NCBI RefSeq assembly: GCF_001431725.1 | Contig: NZ_CP013106.1 | Span: 3,720,001 to 3,784,000 of the forward strand | DNA: 64,000 nucleotides | From: Halomonas huangheensis | GTDB lineage: Bacteria; Pseudomonadota; Gammaproteobacteria; Pseudomonadales; Halomonadaceae | Direction: 5' to 3' | Part shown: positions 1 through 8,852 of the stretch, piece by piece | How the letters are laid out: every line of letters begins with the position of its first letter | Numbering within the stretch: the stretch's first letter is position 1 | Made by a program: the position numbers and the translations under genes | Notes under the pieces: model-generated | The model's input: the letters and a program-made list of their open reading frames with translations, nothing else | Databases searched by the model: none | What the model was told of the DNA's origin: nothing

Positions 1-895
1 TATCATCAACTACCGTCATGCCCTTCTCTTTCAGCTCCTCGACGCCTTCGGTCTCGAGCCGCGACACCATCTCGCGGGTTGCCTCGGCGCCAGCATGCGC
101 GGCCTCGAGGAACCAGCCCTGCTCTTCTTCACTCAGCCCTTCCCAGAGAATCGGTGACGCCAGCATGATCGCCGGTGAGTAGACATGACCGGTCAGCGTC
201 AGGTAGTCCTGCACTTCCCACAGGTTACTGGTCAGGATCACCGAGATCGGATTTTCCTGACCGTCCACGGTGCCCTGCTGGAGTGCCGTAAACACTTCGG
301 GGAACGCCATGGGAGTCGGATGCACGCCAAGTTCTTCGAAGGCCGCCATGTGCATCTTGTTTTCCATGGTGCGAATCTTCAGGCCTGAGGCATCATCCGG
401 TTGCTTGACCTCACGACGGCTGTTGGTCATGTGACGGAAGCCGTTCTCGGTCCACGCCAGGCCAACCAGATCATGCTCGCCCATCATGTCGAGCAGGTCC
501 TGGCCGATCTCGCTATCGAGTACGCAGCGGGCCTGATCGTAATCGGCGAACAGGAATGGCAGGTCCAGTACATAGGTTTCAGGGACGAAATTGCCCAATG
601 GACCGGTAGAGGTAATGACCGTATCGATGGTGCCGATCTGCAGGCCTTCAATCATGGCGCGTTCGCCACCCAGGGCACCGGCAGAATGCTCCTGTACCGT
701 GAACTCTCCCCCCGAGAGCTCCTCGAGGCGTTCCTTGAAGGCATCGACACCCGCAGAGTAATGCGAGGTATCCGCAGTCGTATGACCGACAGTGATGGTC
801 TGGGCAGCTATAGCAGGTAGGGTCATCCCAACCATCGCCAGCCCCAGTGAGGCGTGAATGGCAGTAGGGATAGCGCGGCGTGCAAAGGTCTTCAT
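1..895 (-). CDS. dctP: TRAP transporter substrate-binding protein, DctP family (partial, C-terminus beyond the left edge)
   Basis: The reverse strand is open from the ATG at 895 to the window edge, about 298 codons, so roughly the last 30 residues of a typical 330-residue DctP protein are missing. It begins with a signal peptide (MKTFARRA, then a hydrophobic stretch ending LPAIAAQ), followed by the periplasmic binding fold TITVGHTTADTSHYSAG. The GLKIRTMEN segment carries the Arg that binds the substrate carboxylate in this family, and GTVDGQENP is typical. An AGAGGA ribosome site precedes the start. It is the last visible gene of the ltnD-otnK-otnC-otnI-denD operon, so its ligand is inferred to be a C4 sugar acid such as erythronate or threonate. 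DctQ and DctM permease genes are expected to the left of the window. Confidence 0.9.
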   Translation of the reverse strand, partial: MKTFARRAIPTAIHASLGLAMVGMTLPAIAAQTITVGHTTADTSHYSAGVDAFKERLEELSGGEFTVQEHSAGALGGERAMIEGLQIGTIDTVITSTGPLGNFVPETYVLDLPFLFADYDQARCVLDSEIGQDLLDMMGEHDLVGLAWTENGFRHMTNSRREVKQPDDASGLKIRTMENKMHMAAFEELGVHPTPMAFPEVFTALQQGTVDGQENPISVILTSNLWEVQDYLTLTGHVYSPAIMLASPILWEGLSEEEQGWFLEAAHAGAEATREMVSRLETEGVEELKEKGMTVVDD

Positions 896-945
896 TGTTG
901 TATCCTCTGATTTACGCGGGCTTGCGGGACAGGTGCTGAACCTAT

Positions 946-1908
946 CTATTTTTCGTCGATAAAAGCCTCGACGATGGCATTGAAATCACTGTCGGCAACG
1001 AACCCCAGCCGCTCGGCCCGAGTCGTTCGGAACCGTCCGGGCCAACTGGCAACGATGGCAGTGACTCTTGCATCGGGTTCATGACGTACTCGCGCCAGAC
1101 CGGCGTCACCGGCATAGCGACACAATACTTCAAGCATTTCCGCTACGCGGACGGTAACACCGGGCAACATGAAGGCTCGGTTATCCCCCATCCGCTCGGC
1201 CTCTACCTCTGCACCATGCACCAGTGACTCGATCACCTGGCCTGGCGACATGACGTAGAGTTCCAACTCGGTTGGCACCGGGCAGATGGCGTCTTCATCA
1301 TTGAGCGGTTCACGCAGGATGCTTGAGGCAAAGCTGGAAGCCGCCGCGTTGGGGCGACCCGGACGGATGACGATCGTCGGCAGGCGCAGCACTCGGCCAT
1401 CGATCAGTCCTCGGCGGCTGTAATCACTGATCAACAGCTCACACATCGCCTTCTGGGTACCGTAGGAACTCTGGGGCATCAATGCGGTGGTATCGTCGAG
1501 CACCTCGGGCAGCTCCCCACCATAGACCGCCACTGAACTGGCCATTACCAGCCGAGTGCTACTCAGGCCGCGCTTGCGGCAACCATCAAGGAGCGCGCGA
1601 GTGGCATCGAAGTTGACCGCCATGCCCAGCTCCAGATCGGCTTCGGCCGCCGAACTGACCACCGCCGCAAGGTGATAGATCACATCCGGGCGCTCATCGA
1701 GCAACGTGTCCCAGGCGTGTTCCGCGGTGATATCCCGGGCCTCGGTAACGAACTGAATATCCGTCGTGGCATCCGGTAGCGCTGGCGCGACCTGGTCTAC
1801 CAGCGTCAGGCGCTGGATGGGCTGGCCATTCAACTGCTGGCGAGCCACCAGCTGTGCGGCAAGGCGTTGGCCGAGAAATCCGGCGGCACCGGTAATCAGA
1901 ACATGCAT
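946..1908 (-). CDS. denD: D-erythronate dehydrogenase (NAD-dependent epimerase/dehydratase family)
   Basis: This is a 320-residue extended short-chain dehydrogenase. The N-terminal ITGAAGFLGQRLA is the NAD-binding glycine motif and SSYGTQKAMCE contains the catalytic Tyr-x3-Lys. The start MHVLITG at 1908 places the glycine motif near residue 10, as usual. The open frame extends further upstream but that part overlaps otnI. DenD is known to oxidise D-erythronate at C2 to 2-oxo-tetronate, giving the shared substrate of OtnI. It lies 34 bp after otnI and 50 bp before dctP on the same strand, so it is co-transcribed. The function is inferred from family plus the complete otn gene set. Other aldonates cannot be excluded. 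Confidence 0.85.
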   Translation of the reverse strand: MHVLITGAAGFLGQRLAAQLVARQQLNGQPIQRLTLVDQVAPALPDATTDIQFVTEARDITAEHAWDTLLDERPDVIYHLAAVVSSAAEADLELGMAVNFDATRALLDGCRKRGLSSTRLVMASSVAVYGGELPEVLDDTTALMPQSSYGTQKAMCELLISDYSRRGLIDGRVLRLPTIVIRPGRPNAAASSFASSILREPLNDEDAICPVPTELELYVMSPGQVIESLVHGAEVEAERMGDNRAFMLPGVTVRVAEMLEVLCRYAGDAGLARVRHEPDARVTAIVASWPGRFRTTRAERLGFVADSDFNAIVEAFIDEK

Positions 1909-1942
1909 GAAAGAACTCCCCGGAACTGCTCTGTAGATTGCC

Positions 1943-2743
1943 TCATGTTCTGCCCCCGATACCGTATGCCGAGGCCCAGCCAAGGCCCGCGACGGTACCG
2001 GCACGAGGCCGATACTCACACCCCACCCAGCCACGATAGCCAAGCCCCTCGAGATGCTCGAGCAGTTGGGGATAATTGACTTCTCCCCGGTCCGGTTCGT
2101 GACGCTCCGGTACTCCGGCGATCTGAACATGACCGATCTGTGGGTATTGCGCTTCCATCTCGTGCATCAGGTCCCCTTGAACGATCTGGCAGTGATAGAG
2201 ATCGAACTGCACCTTGAGGCTATCAACACCAACCTCGCGGACGATGTCTCGTGCCTGTTGTTGGGTCTGGAGAAAGAAGCCCGGCATGTCGCGGCCATTG
2301 ATCGGCTCGATCAGCAAGGTGCGACCGGCGCTGGCACAAGCCTCAGCAGCGTAGCGCAGGTTGTCGATGTAGGAGGCGTGATGCCGGCGGTATACGGCAT
2401 CATCTGCATCCTCCGGCAGCAAACCCGCCATGGCATGCAGGCGCGGACAGTCGAGCGCCTCGGCATAGCGCAGCGCCACCTCTACGCTGTCACGAAACTC
2501 CTGTTCACGGCCCGGCAGGCTCGCCAGCCCCCTCTCACCGGCATCCCAGTCCCCCGGCGGCAGATTGAACAACACCTGTTTCAAGCCATGAGCATCGAGA
2601 CGCTGCCGAATGTCCTGCGCCTCGAACGCATAGGGAAACAAGTACTCCACGCCCTTGAAGCCCACCTCAGCCGCCGCCGAAAATCGATCGAGAAACTCAT
2701 GTTCGGTGAACAACATGCTGAGATTGGCAGCCAACTTGATCAT
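1943..2743 (-). CDS. otnI: 2-oxo-tetronate isomerase (hydroxypyruvate isomerase family)
   Basis: A 266-residue xylose-isomerase-like TIM barrel of the AP-endonuclease-2 superfamily. [14 protein letters not shown] at the N-terminus, [14 protein letters not shown] and [13 protein letters not shown] are hallmarks of hydroxypyruvate isomerase/OtnI proteins; the Glu, Asp and His in these motifs form the metal site. In the acid-sugar pathway OtnI moves the keto group from C2 to C3 before phosphorylation. The start at 2743 aligns with family N-termini. An upstream extension of the frame runs into a tandem repeat and is not credible. A paralogue of nearly the same size lies at 20959-21756 in the erythritol cluster. 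Confidence 0.88.
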   Translation of the reverse strand: MIKLAANLSMLFTEHEFLDRFSAAAEVGFKGVEYLFPYAFEAQDIRQRLDAHGLKQVLFNLPPGDWDAGERGLASLPGREQEFRDSVEVALRYAEALDCPRLHAMAGLLPEDADDAVYRRHHASYIDNLRYAAEACASAGRTLLIEPINGRDMPGFFLQTQQQARDIVREVGVDSLKVQFDLYHCQIVQGDLMHEMEAQYPQIGHVQIAGVPERHEPDRGEVNYPQLLEHLEGLGYRGWVGCEYRPRAGTVAGLGWASAYGIGGRT

Positions 2744-2760
2744 GGTTTTTCCTTGAGCGT

Positions 2761-2811
2761 CGTTGTTCGTTGAGCATCGTTGTTCGTTGAGCATCGCTGT
2801 TCGTTGAGCAA
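2761..2811. repeat. 17-bp tandem repeat, 3 copies
   Basis: Unit CGTTGTTCGTTGAGCAT is present twice exactly and a third time with two changes, filling the gap between the end of otnC and the start of otnI. On the transcribed strand it forms the intergenic spacer just upstream of otnI, so copy number could alter translation or spacing. It has no coding role that can be seen. Confidence 0.9.
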
Positions 2812-2838
2812 GGTAGTTCCGCGCCCGCCTCGCTCATA

Positions 2839-3498
2839 TCAATCGCGCGGGAAGGTACGTTCAAGTTCGGCGATCTGCTCTGCTGTCAGGCAACGAGGAT
2901 TCTCGCCGCGCAACAACAGATACAGTTTCGCCGTCTCCTCCAGCTCTTCAGTAGCGTAGACCGCCGCTTCCAGCGACTTACCGGCCACCACCGGGCCATG
3001 GTTGGCCAACAGTACCGCACTGTGCTTGCCCGCCAGGCCACGTACCGCATCGCCGAGGCCTGGGTCGCCCGGAATGTGGTAGGGCACCAACGGCAATTTA
3101 CCGACCCGCATCACGTAATAGGCGGTCAGCGGAGGAATACAGTCATGGTGATCGACATCCGGCAGACAGGACACCGCCACCGAGTGGGTCGAATGCAGAT
3201 GGACGATGGCCCCGGACTGTGGCCGTTCGGCATACATTGCCATATGCAGAAAACTCTCCTTGGTCGGCTTGTCACCATCCAGCCACTCGCCACTCGCCGA
3301 GAGTAATGAAATTCGCGCGGGATCAAGACGACCAAGACAGGCATTGGTCGGCGTCATCAACCAGCCACCGTCCTCGAGCCTTACGCTGATATTGCCACTG
3401 GAGCCCATGGTCAGGCCGCGATCGAACAACGACTTGCCATAGGTAGCGATCTGCTCACGCAGCACGTTATGTGGATGGTTGCGTAACACCTCACTCAT
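2839..3498 (-). CDS. otnC: 3-oxo-tetronate 4-phosphate decarboxylase (class II aldolase family)
   Basis: A 219-residue class II aldolase/adducin domain protein. The zinc ligands are visible in IVHLHSTHSVAV (His-x-His) and LLANHGPVVAG, and MGSSGNISVR is the phosphate-binding motif of the L-fuculose-phosphate aldolase group. In the DUF1537-kinase pathways this partner decarboxylates 3-oxo-tetronate 4-phosphate to dihydroxyacetone phosphate and carbon dioxide. Its start overlaps the otnK stop by 4 bp (ATGA), which supports both the start choice and translational coupling. Confidence 0.9.
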   Translation of the reverse strand: MSEVLRNHPHNVLREQIATYGKSLFDRGLTMGSSGNISVRLEDGGWLMTPTNACLGRLDPARISLLSASGEWLDGDKPTKESFLHMAMYAERPQSGAIVHLHSTHSVAVSCLPDVDHHDCIPPLTAYYVMRVGKLPLVPYHIPGDPGLGDAVRGLAGKHSAVLLANHGPVVAGKSLEAAVYATEELEETAKLYLLLRGENPRCLTAEQIAELERTFPRD

Positions 3499-4799
3499 AC
3501 CGACACCTCCCCCAGCAACGTGAAGCCACGGGTAAAGATGTCGACACCCCCGAAATTTCCGGACTTCAGTGCCAACGACAGGGTACGCTCACCCGCCGGG
3601 GTCTGAATCCGCGCCTGGGTCCAGGGCACACCTGCATCGATCTGCGGCCCGATACGCAATTGATCCAACTCCAGCGCCGATACCACTGCACCGGAAGTCT
3701 CTCCACCGGCGACCAGCAGTCGGCCCACGCCTTCCTTGACGCTGGTGACCGCAATGGTCGCCAATGCCTGCTCGACGATCTCTCCGGCGCGAGCCACACC
3801 GAGTTGCTCCTGCGCCGCCTTGACGCGATCCGGCTCGGCGGAGGCATAGACCAGAATCGGTTCATCGGGCCGTAGGCGCCGATGCTCACGCACGGCGTCC
3901 AGCACTGAGTTCAGACTCTCATCACCCGCAGCCAGCTCCAACGGATCGAGGGCTATACCGGGATAGTGTTCGAGGAAATGTGCCACCTGACCGAGAGTGG
4001 CACGGGAACAGCTACCCGACAGCACCAACGGGCTACCACTGGCCGGCACCAGGCGCGCGGCATTGTCAACCGAATCGAGCCAGCCCCTGCGGCGGTACTG
4101 TTCAGGCAGTGCCTGGCCCAGTCCCGAACCACCGGTGACCAGTGGCATATCAACACAGGCCTCAGCCAGCACATCGAGATCGTCATCATCGAGGGTGTCA
4201 CAGATGACATGACGCACATCATTGTCGGCCAGCGACAGCAGATGCTCACGCGCGGCGCCAGCGCCCGAGACCAACAACGGCCTATTGAGAAGCGCCACAG
4301 AATGCGGAGTTTGACTACCCAGCACGCGCACCAGATCCGCATCGGTCATCGGGTTGAGCGGATGGTCCTGCATGCCACTGTCATTGAGCAGTCGATCTCC
4401 AACAAACAAGTGGCCCTGGTAGACGGTGCGTCCGGTGGTCGGGAATGCCGGTACCATCACCGTCTGGCGGGTATTGAGCGCGTCCATCAAGGCATCTGCG
4501 ACCGGGCCGATATTACCCTCGGCGGTGGAATCAAAGGTCGAACAGTACTTGAAGAATATCTGTTGGGCGCCCAGGCCAGACAACCAATCCAACGCCGCGA
4601 GACTATCCTTGATCGCCTCGTCTACCGGACAGCTGCGTGATTTCAGCGCCACCACAATGGCGTCCACATCCTCAGGCTGCGGCTTGCCGGTCGGCACGCC
4701 CAGTATCTGTACCGTACGCATGCCGGAGCGCACCAGATTGTTGGCGAGATCAGTGGCGCCGGTAAAATCATCGGCAATCGCTCCCAGTACCAGACTCAT
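3495..4799 (-). CDS. otnK: 3-oxo-tetronate kinase (four-carbon acid sugar kinase, DUF1537 family)
   Basis: A 434-residue protein with both DUF1537 domains. The N-terminal acid-sugar-binding domain starts GAIADDFTGATDLAN, a family signature. The C-terminal nucleotide-binding domain carries LLVAGGETSGAVVSALEL. It phosphorylates the C4 hydroxyl of the 3-oxo acid, preparing it for OtnC. It overlaps ltnD upstream and otnC downstream by 4 bp each, so the three genes form a tightly coupled translational unit. The length is normal for the family, and the ATG at 4799 is fixed by the ltnD overlap. Confidence 0.92.
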   Translation of the reverse strand: MSLVLGAIADDFTGATDLANNLVRSGMRTVQILGVPTGKPQPEDVDAIVVALKSRSCPVDEAIKDSLAALDWLSGLGAQQIFFKYCSTFDSTAEGNIGPVADALMDALNTRQTVMVPAFPTTGRTVYQGHLFVGDRLLNDSGMQDHPLNPMTDADLVRVLGSQTPHSVALLNRPLLVSGAGAAREHLLSLADNDVRHVICDTLDDDDLDVLAEACVDMPLVTGGSGLGQALPEQYRRRGWLDSVDNAARLVPASGSPLVLSGSCSRATLGQVAHFLEHYPGIALDPLELAAGDESLNSVLDAVREHRRLRPDEPILVYASAEPDRVKAAQEQLGVARAGEIVEQALATIAVTSVKEGVGRLLVAGGETSGAVVSALELDQLRIGPQIDAGVPWTQARIQTPAGERTLSLALKSGNFGGVDIFTRGFTLLGEVSV

Positions 4800-5761
4800 T
4801 CCTCTCTTTCCCTATCGTGATTGGCATCATTGGTCGCCGGCAGGTCAATGCCAGCCGTCGCCGCGTAAACCTTGATAACTGCCGCGTCATCTTCACGTCC
4901 GTGGCCCATGCCACTGGCGGCGGTAAATTGCTGCAACGCGCTCGCCGCAACCGGCATGGCCAGGCGCAGATCGCGGCCGGTGTCATGCACGAGATTGAGA
5001 TCCTTGACGAAGATATCCACCGCCGACAGTGGGGTGTAGTCTCCCTCGAGAATGTGCGGCACGCGATTCTCGAACATCCACGAGTTACCCGCAGACTGAG
5101 TGATAACCTCATACAGACGCTGCGGGTCGATACCCATCCGCACCCCCAGCGCCATGGCTTCCGCCGCTGCGGCGATGTGTACCCCGGCAAGATGCTGGTT
5201 AACCAGTTTGACGCTGGAACCAACACCAGGAGCATCACCCAGGCGGTGCACATTGGCTGCCATCGCCCCCAATGCCGGCTCAGCCATCGAAAAAGCTTCC
5301 ACTCGCCCCGAAGCCATCACCGATAATTGTCCGCACGCTGCCTTGGCCGCACCACCGCTGATCGGTGCATCCAGTAACTCGAGTTCCATCTCCTGAAGCC
5401 GCTCTCCCAGCGCCACGGCATAGGCCGGAGCCACAGTCGCACATTGAATTACCAGGCTACCTGGCGCCAGACGCTCGGCGAGGCCACCCAGGCCATCCTC
5501 GCCAAATAACACCGCATCAACCTGAGCGGCATTGACTACCACCAGAATCACCACCGAACACTCTTCAGCCAGCGCCAATGGTGATGGCAGAGTCCTACCA
5601 CCCGCGGCAGCGAAGTTATCTCGGGCGCTGACAGCAACATCACAACCAATGACCGGCAGTCCTGCAGCGAACAACGAGCGTGCAATGCCCATTCCCATGG
5701 CTCCCAGGCCGATCACACCGTAGGTGACATCAGGCGTCGGTACAGACGATGAATCGGACAT
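4796..5761 (-). CDS. ltnD: L-threonate dehydrogenase (3-hydroxyisobutyrate dehydrogenase family)
   Basis: A 321-residue beta-hydroxyacid dehydrogenase. GVIGLGAMGMGIARSL (about residues 15-30) is the NAD-binding motif, DAPISGGAA (131-139) is the substrate-binding loop, and Lys185 in SSVKLVNQH is the catalytic lysine. It oxidises L-threonate to 2-oxo-tetronate, which joins the DenD route at OtnI. The start MSDSSSVP at 5761 places the glycine motif correctly; the longer open frame upstream is in the promoter region. It is the first gene of the leftward operon, facing the divergent LacI-type regulator, with the operator palindrome about 200 bp upstream. Confidence 0.88.
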   Translation of the reverse strand: MSDSSSVPTPDVTYGVIGLGAMGMGIARSLFAAGLPVIGCDVAVSARDNFAAAGGRTLPSPLALAEECSVVILVVVNAAQVDAVLFGEDGLGGLAERLAPGSLVIQCATVAPAYAVALGERLQEMELELLDAPISGGAAKAACGQLSVMASGRVEAFSMAEPALGAMAANVHRLGDAPGVGSSVKLVNQHLAGVHIAAAAEAMALGVRMGIDPQRLYEVITQSAGNSWMFENRVPHILEGDYTPLSAVDIFVKDLNLVHDTGRDLRLAMPVAASALQQFTAASGMGHGREDDAAVIKVYAATAGIDLPATNDANHDREREE

Positions 5762-6066
5762 GGCATGAAACCCCTGGGTAAAACAACTCGGTGAAACTGC
5801 TCGAAAAAAACGCTTCGACAAAACTGCTCGGAGCTCCACGACCGTCAGCAAGCGCTGATTGTTGGGCGACAGGGCCAGGGGCAGTCGGGTCAAGTGCAAA
5901 TGCAACCAACATAAACAAGCTGTTCCGAGCGAGTGGCAAACTGGCTTGGAAAAACCAACATGTTAGCGCTAACATCCATTTTTAGAACAGCCAGCAACAC
6001 GTCGCAAGCCCAGCGACCAAAGACTCGACCAAAGTCCAAGGGCTTACCTACCAAGAGGAGCCAGGG
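5762..6066. promoter_or_regulatory. Divergent promoter region between ltnD and the LacI-type regulator
   Basis: This 305-bp gap holds no gene. It contains the perfect operator palindrome at 5960-5975, a pair of related AAACTGCTCG words near 5802 and 5822, and at its right end a good ribosome site (AAGAGGAG) for the regulator. The operator lies closer to the regulator start than to ltnD, so the regulator may also control itself. No promoter could be assigned confidently by eye. Confidence 0.6.
5960..5975. promoter_or_regulatory. LacI/GntR-type operator, perfect 16-bp palindrome
   Basis: ATGTTAGCGCTAACAT is a perfect inverted repeat with a central GC, the format recognised by LacI-family repressors. 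The ATGTTA...TAACAT outer arms match those known for the gluconate repressor GntR of enteric bacteria. It sits in the only gap between the acid-sugar operon and the LacI-family gene, so it is the obvious binding site for that regulator. Confidence 0.8.
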
Positions 6067-7101
6067 ATGAGCGAACCTCCCCGTCACGAAAAGCGCCGTC
6101 GCAAGGGCCTCGACAGCCCGACACTCACCGATGTTGCAAGAGAGGCTGGTGTCTCCTCGATTACGGTGTCGCGAGTTCTCAACTCACCCGACAGCGTGCG
6201 CGAAAGCACCCGCCACAAGGTGGAAGCCGCCATTGAGCATATCGGCTATGTGCGCAATATGGTCGCCGGTAGCCTTGCCTCGGCGCGCTCACGCTTCATA
6301 CCCGTCATTGTGCCCTCGCTGTCCAACGTGGTGTTCATCGAAGTCATACAGGGATTGCAGGCAACCTTCGAGCAACACGACTATCAGATTCTGCTGGGCA
6401 ATACCGACTACAGCATGAAACGTGAGGAAGAGTTGATTCAGACCTTCCTCGGCTGGTCGCCTACCGCCCTGATAACCACGGGACTTCGCCACCAACCAGG
6501 CGTGCGCGCAGTGCTCGAACGCTACTCCCACCCATTGGTGGAAATCATGGAGGTCGGTGAGGCCATCGACATGAGCGTGGGCATGTCGCACTACCACGCA
6601 GGACACTGCATGGCCGACTATCTGGTGTCGCGCGGATATCGCCATATCGTCTACGCGGGCACCCAGATGGACGGCAACTACCGCGCCCAACAGCGCTATG
6701 AAGGACATCGTGACCGACTGCAGGAACAGGGCATGGCCGCGCCATTGCTGGAGTGGCACGACCCCAGCCAATTCGAGCTGGGCGCCACTGCTCTGGAGGA
6801 GGTCCGCAAGCATCATCCCCGAGCCGACGCCATCCACTTCGCCGACGATGTGATGGCCTGTGGAGCGATCCTGCACGCCAACCGGCATGGTCTACGTATT
6901 CCCGAAGATATCGCCATCGCCGGCTTTACCTGCCTGCCTCTAGGCCAGAGCCTGACCCCACGCCTCACGACGATCCACTCCCCCCGCGAGGCCATCGGAC
7001 GCCTGGCCGCTACTCAGATCATCACCCGCCTCAACGGCGGACAGCCGGACTCATCAGCGATCGACCTTGGGTTTGAACTGGTGCCGGGAGATAGTGCTTG
7101 A
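6067..7101 (+). CDS. LacI-family transcriptional regulator (GntR-like), probable acid-sugar operon repressor
   Basis: A 344-residue regulator with an N-terminal LacI helix-turn-helix (TLTDVAREAGVSSITVSRV, about residues 20-40), the hinge helix region AGSLASARSRF, and a C-terminal periplasmic-binding-protein-like effector domain. Sequence features such as SLSNVVFIEVIQGLQATF and ILLGNTDYS resemble gluconate-type GntR repressors. An AAGAGGAG ribosome site lies 6 bp before the ATG. It is transcribed away from the ltnD operon and faces the operator at 5960. Effector is unknown; threonate, erythronate or a phosphorylated intermediate is likely from context. Confidence 0.9.
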   Translation: MSEPPRHEKRRRKGLDSPTLTDVAREAGVSSITVSRVLNSPDSVRESTRHKVEAAIEHIGYVRNMVAGSLASARSRFIPVIVPSLSNVVFIEVIQGLQATFEQHDYQILLGNTDYSMKREEELIQTFLGWSPTALITTGLRHQPGVRAVLERYSHPLVEIMEVGEAIDMSVGMSHYHAGHCMADYLVSRGYRHIVYAGTQMDGNYRAQQRYEGHRDRLQEQGMAAPLLEWHDPSQFELGATALEEVRKHHPRADAIHFADDVMACGAILHANRHGLRIPEDIAIAGFTCLPLGQSLTPRLTTIHSPREAIGRLAATQIITRLNGGQPDSSAIDLGFELVPGDSA

Positions 7102-7225
7102 GACCCTTTGCGGGACGCTGAGTTACCAAGCCAACAGCAGCGGGAGACCAATGCACGCGTTGACGCTGAGCCGCACTCCGCGTACAACCCAAGCTGTCCA
7201 TCACCAAGCCCCAATGGAGAAGCCT

Positions 7226-7648
7226 ATGCTCCCCATCTCTCAAAAGGTGAGCATTCCCGACAACGAAATCGAATTGAATGCAGTGCGTGCGCAGGGTGCA
7301 GGCGGCCAGAATGTCAACAAGGTATCCTCGGCCATTCACCTACGTTTTGATGTTCAGGCCTCGTCATTGCCTGACTTCTACAAGCAGCGCTTGCTGAAGT
7401 TGAGCGACCAGCGCATCACCTCGGAGGGAGTGGTGGTGATCAAGGCCCAGTCGCACCGCCGCCAGGAGCTCAACCGGGCTGATGCACTGGAGCGACTGCA
7501 GGAGCTGGTGCGTTCAGTAGCAGTCACTCCCAAGAAGCGCATCGCCACACGCCCCACCAAGTCATCCAGGAAACGGCGGCTCGACAACAAGACCCAGCGA
7601 GGACAGACCAAGGCTGGACGGAAGAAAGTGAACAAGATCGACCACTGA
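7226..7648 (+). CDS. arfB: Alternative ribosome-rescue factor ArfB (codon-independent peptidyl-tRNA hydrolase)
   Basis: A 140-residue release-factor-like protein that frees peptides from ribosomes stalled without a stop codon. The GGQ catalytic motif is in RAQGAGGQNVNKVSS (about residues 20-34), and IPDNEIELNAVRA precedes it as in E. coli YaeJ/ArfB. The C-terminal tail is strongly basic (RKRRLDNKTQRGQTKAGRKK), the part that enters the empty mRNA channel. The start MLPISQKV at 7226 matches family N-termini. An in-frame ATG four codons upstream at 7214 is possible. It is not functionally linked to its catabolic neighbours. Confidence 0.93.
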   Translation: MLPISQKVSIPDNEIELNAVRAQGAGGQNVNKVSSAIHLRFDVQASSLPDFYKQRLLKLSDQRITSEGVVVIKAQSHRRQELNRADALERLQELVRSVAVTPKKRIATRPTKSSRKRRLDNKTQRGQTKAGRKKVNKIDH

Positions 7649-7704
7649 GTGCTGTAGCTCTCAGGAATTGTCTTGATCTCGATTCGCACCAACATCCTTG
7701 CGCA

Positions 7705-8685
7705 TCACTTCTCCCCCGCCCGAGTCGCCTCATCGAGGCGGATAATGGTGTGCGCGTTGGTAGCGCTGGTAGCGAGAGTGTCGATCACGCCGGTGCGCAA
7801 TGCACCGAGGATACCGACCGCCTTGGTGTGCTCACTGGCAATGGCCACCACGTCGGGAATTCGGGTCAGATCGTGGATATTGAGGCCAATCACCCGGCCC
7901 TGCATCGGAGTGATGGAAGGGTTGCCATGAATATCGATGAAGTCGTAGCCCATCACGTCACCGATAGTCCCGGACAGGCGCGCCTCGGCAATCTCCTGAG
8001 GCGTGAACCAGCCCATCCGCACCATGTTGCTGTTCTCACTGACATCGCCGACACCAATCAGGGCGATATCGGCACGGCGCGCACGGTCGAGCGTCTGACG
8101 CACGGTGGCGTTCTCGTAGAGCACATCGCGCAGGCTGGTATTCTGCACCAGCGCCGGAGCATAAAGCGTCTCGCTTTCGCCACCGAAACGTGTCGCCAGA
8201 CGCCGGCAGATATGGTCCGGATTCATGTATTCGCCAGCGCGCAGAGAGCCGCCGATGGCGCAGACAAAAGACACATCGAGACTACGTTCACCGAAGACGT
8301 TATCGGCCACTGCCCCCACGTTGCGCCCCATGCCCACGGCAACGATATGCCCATCCGCCAGACTCCGAGACAAATGGTCAGCAACCAGACTGGACACCGC
8401 CGAGCGCTGCGCGTCCGCATCAGAATGATCGAGAGCAATCAGCGCCCGCTTTAGGCCGAAGCGACGCTTGAGCTCCTGCTCGATCTCGGCACTGACCGCC
8501 GGATGCTGACGCACTCGGACATCAACGATACCCTCGGTCTGGGCACGCTTGAGCAGACGCCCCACGCGAATACGTGACAGTCCGAGACGGTTGGCGATAA
8601 CCTCCTGCGTCTCCCCCTGCACATAGTAGAGAGTGGCAATCTCGGTCATCAGATCGATGTCAGCATTTTCCACGCGGTCATTCAT
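7705..8685 (-). CDS. SorC/DeoR-type sugar-binding transcriptional regulator (first copy)
   Basis: A 326-residue SorC-family regulator. A winged/helix-turn-helix at about residues 15-50 (YYVQGETQEVIANRLGLSR, then IRVGRLLKRA) is followed by a sugar-phosphate-binding domain related to the phosphosugar isomerase fold (VAVGMGRNVGAVADN, ADIALIGVGDVSENSNMVRMG). The start MNDRVENADID at 8685 is chosen because the longer open frame lacks family similarity. It is downstream of rpiB and dhaKL on the same strand, so it probably regulates that divergon in the way EryD-like proteins regulate erythritol genes. A second SorC protein is at 19728-20780. Confidence 0.88.
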   Translation of the reverse strand: MNDRVENADIDLMTEIATLYYVQGETQEVIANRLGLSRIRVGRLLKRAQTEGIVDVRVRQHPAVSAEIEQELKRRFGLKRALIALDHSDADAQRSAVSSLVADHLSRSLADGHIVAVGMGRNVGAVADNVFGERSLDVSFVCAIGGSLRAGEYMNPDHICRRLATRFGGESETLYAPALVQNTSLRDVLYENATVRQTLDRARRADIALIGVGDVSENSNMVRMGWFTPQEIAEARLSGTIGDVMGYDFIDIHGNPSITPMQGRVIGLNIHDLTRIPDVVAIASEHTKAVGILGALRTGVIDTLATSATNAHTIIRLDEATRAGEK

Positions 8686-8792
8686 CGCACGATTCCTGGT
8701 GCAGCTTGCTGAAGGTGAAGGTGACTGTAAGGCAACAATTCGCGCCACACGATAGCATACCCGCCAGTATCCCTACCCTGCCCCTATAGACA

Positions 8793-8822
8793 CACGCCCC
8801 CGACAATAAAGCCGAGGGCGTG
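8793..8822 (-). terminator. Hairpin downstream of dhaKL
   Basis: CACGCCC at 8793-8799 pairs with GGGCGTG at 8816-8822, with partial pairing extending inward. It lies 30 bp beyond the dhaKL stop and before the SorC gene on the same strand. It has no strong T run, so it may only attenuate read-through into the regulator. Confidence 0.45.
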
Positions 8823-8852
8823 CACGAGTCCTGCCAATCACAGAATCAAACG

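Noticed and set aside
946..2130. Longer denD open frame starting at 2130
   Set aside because: The extra 74 codons overlap otnI and lack the dinucleotide-binding start. MHVLITGAAG at 1908 is the natural N-terminus.
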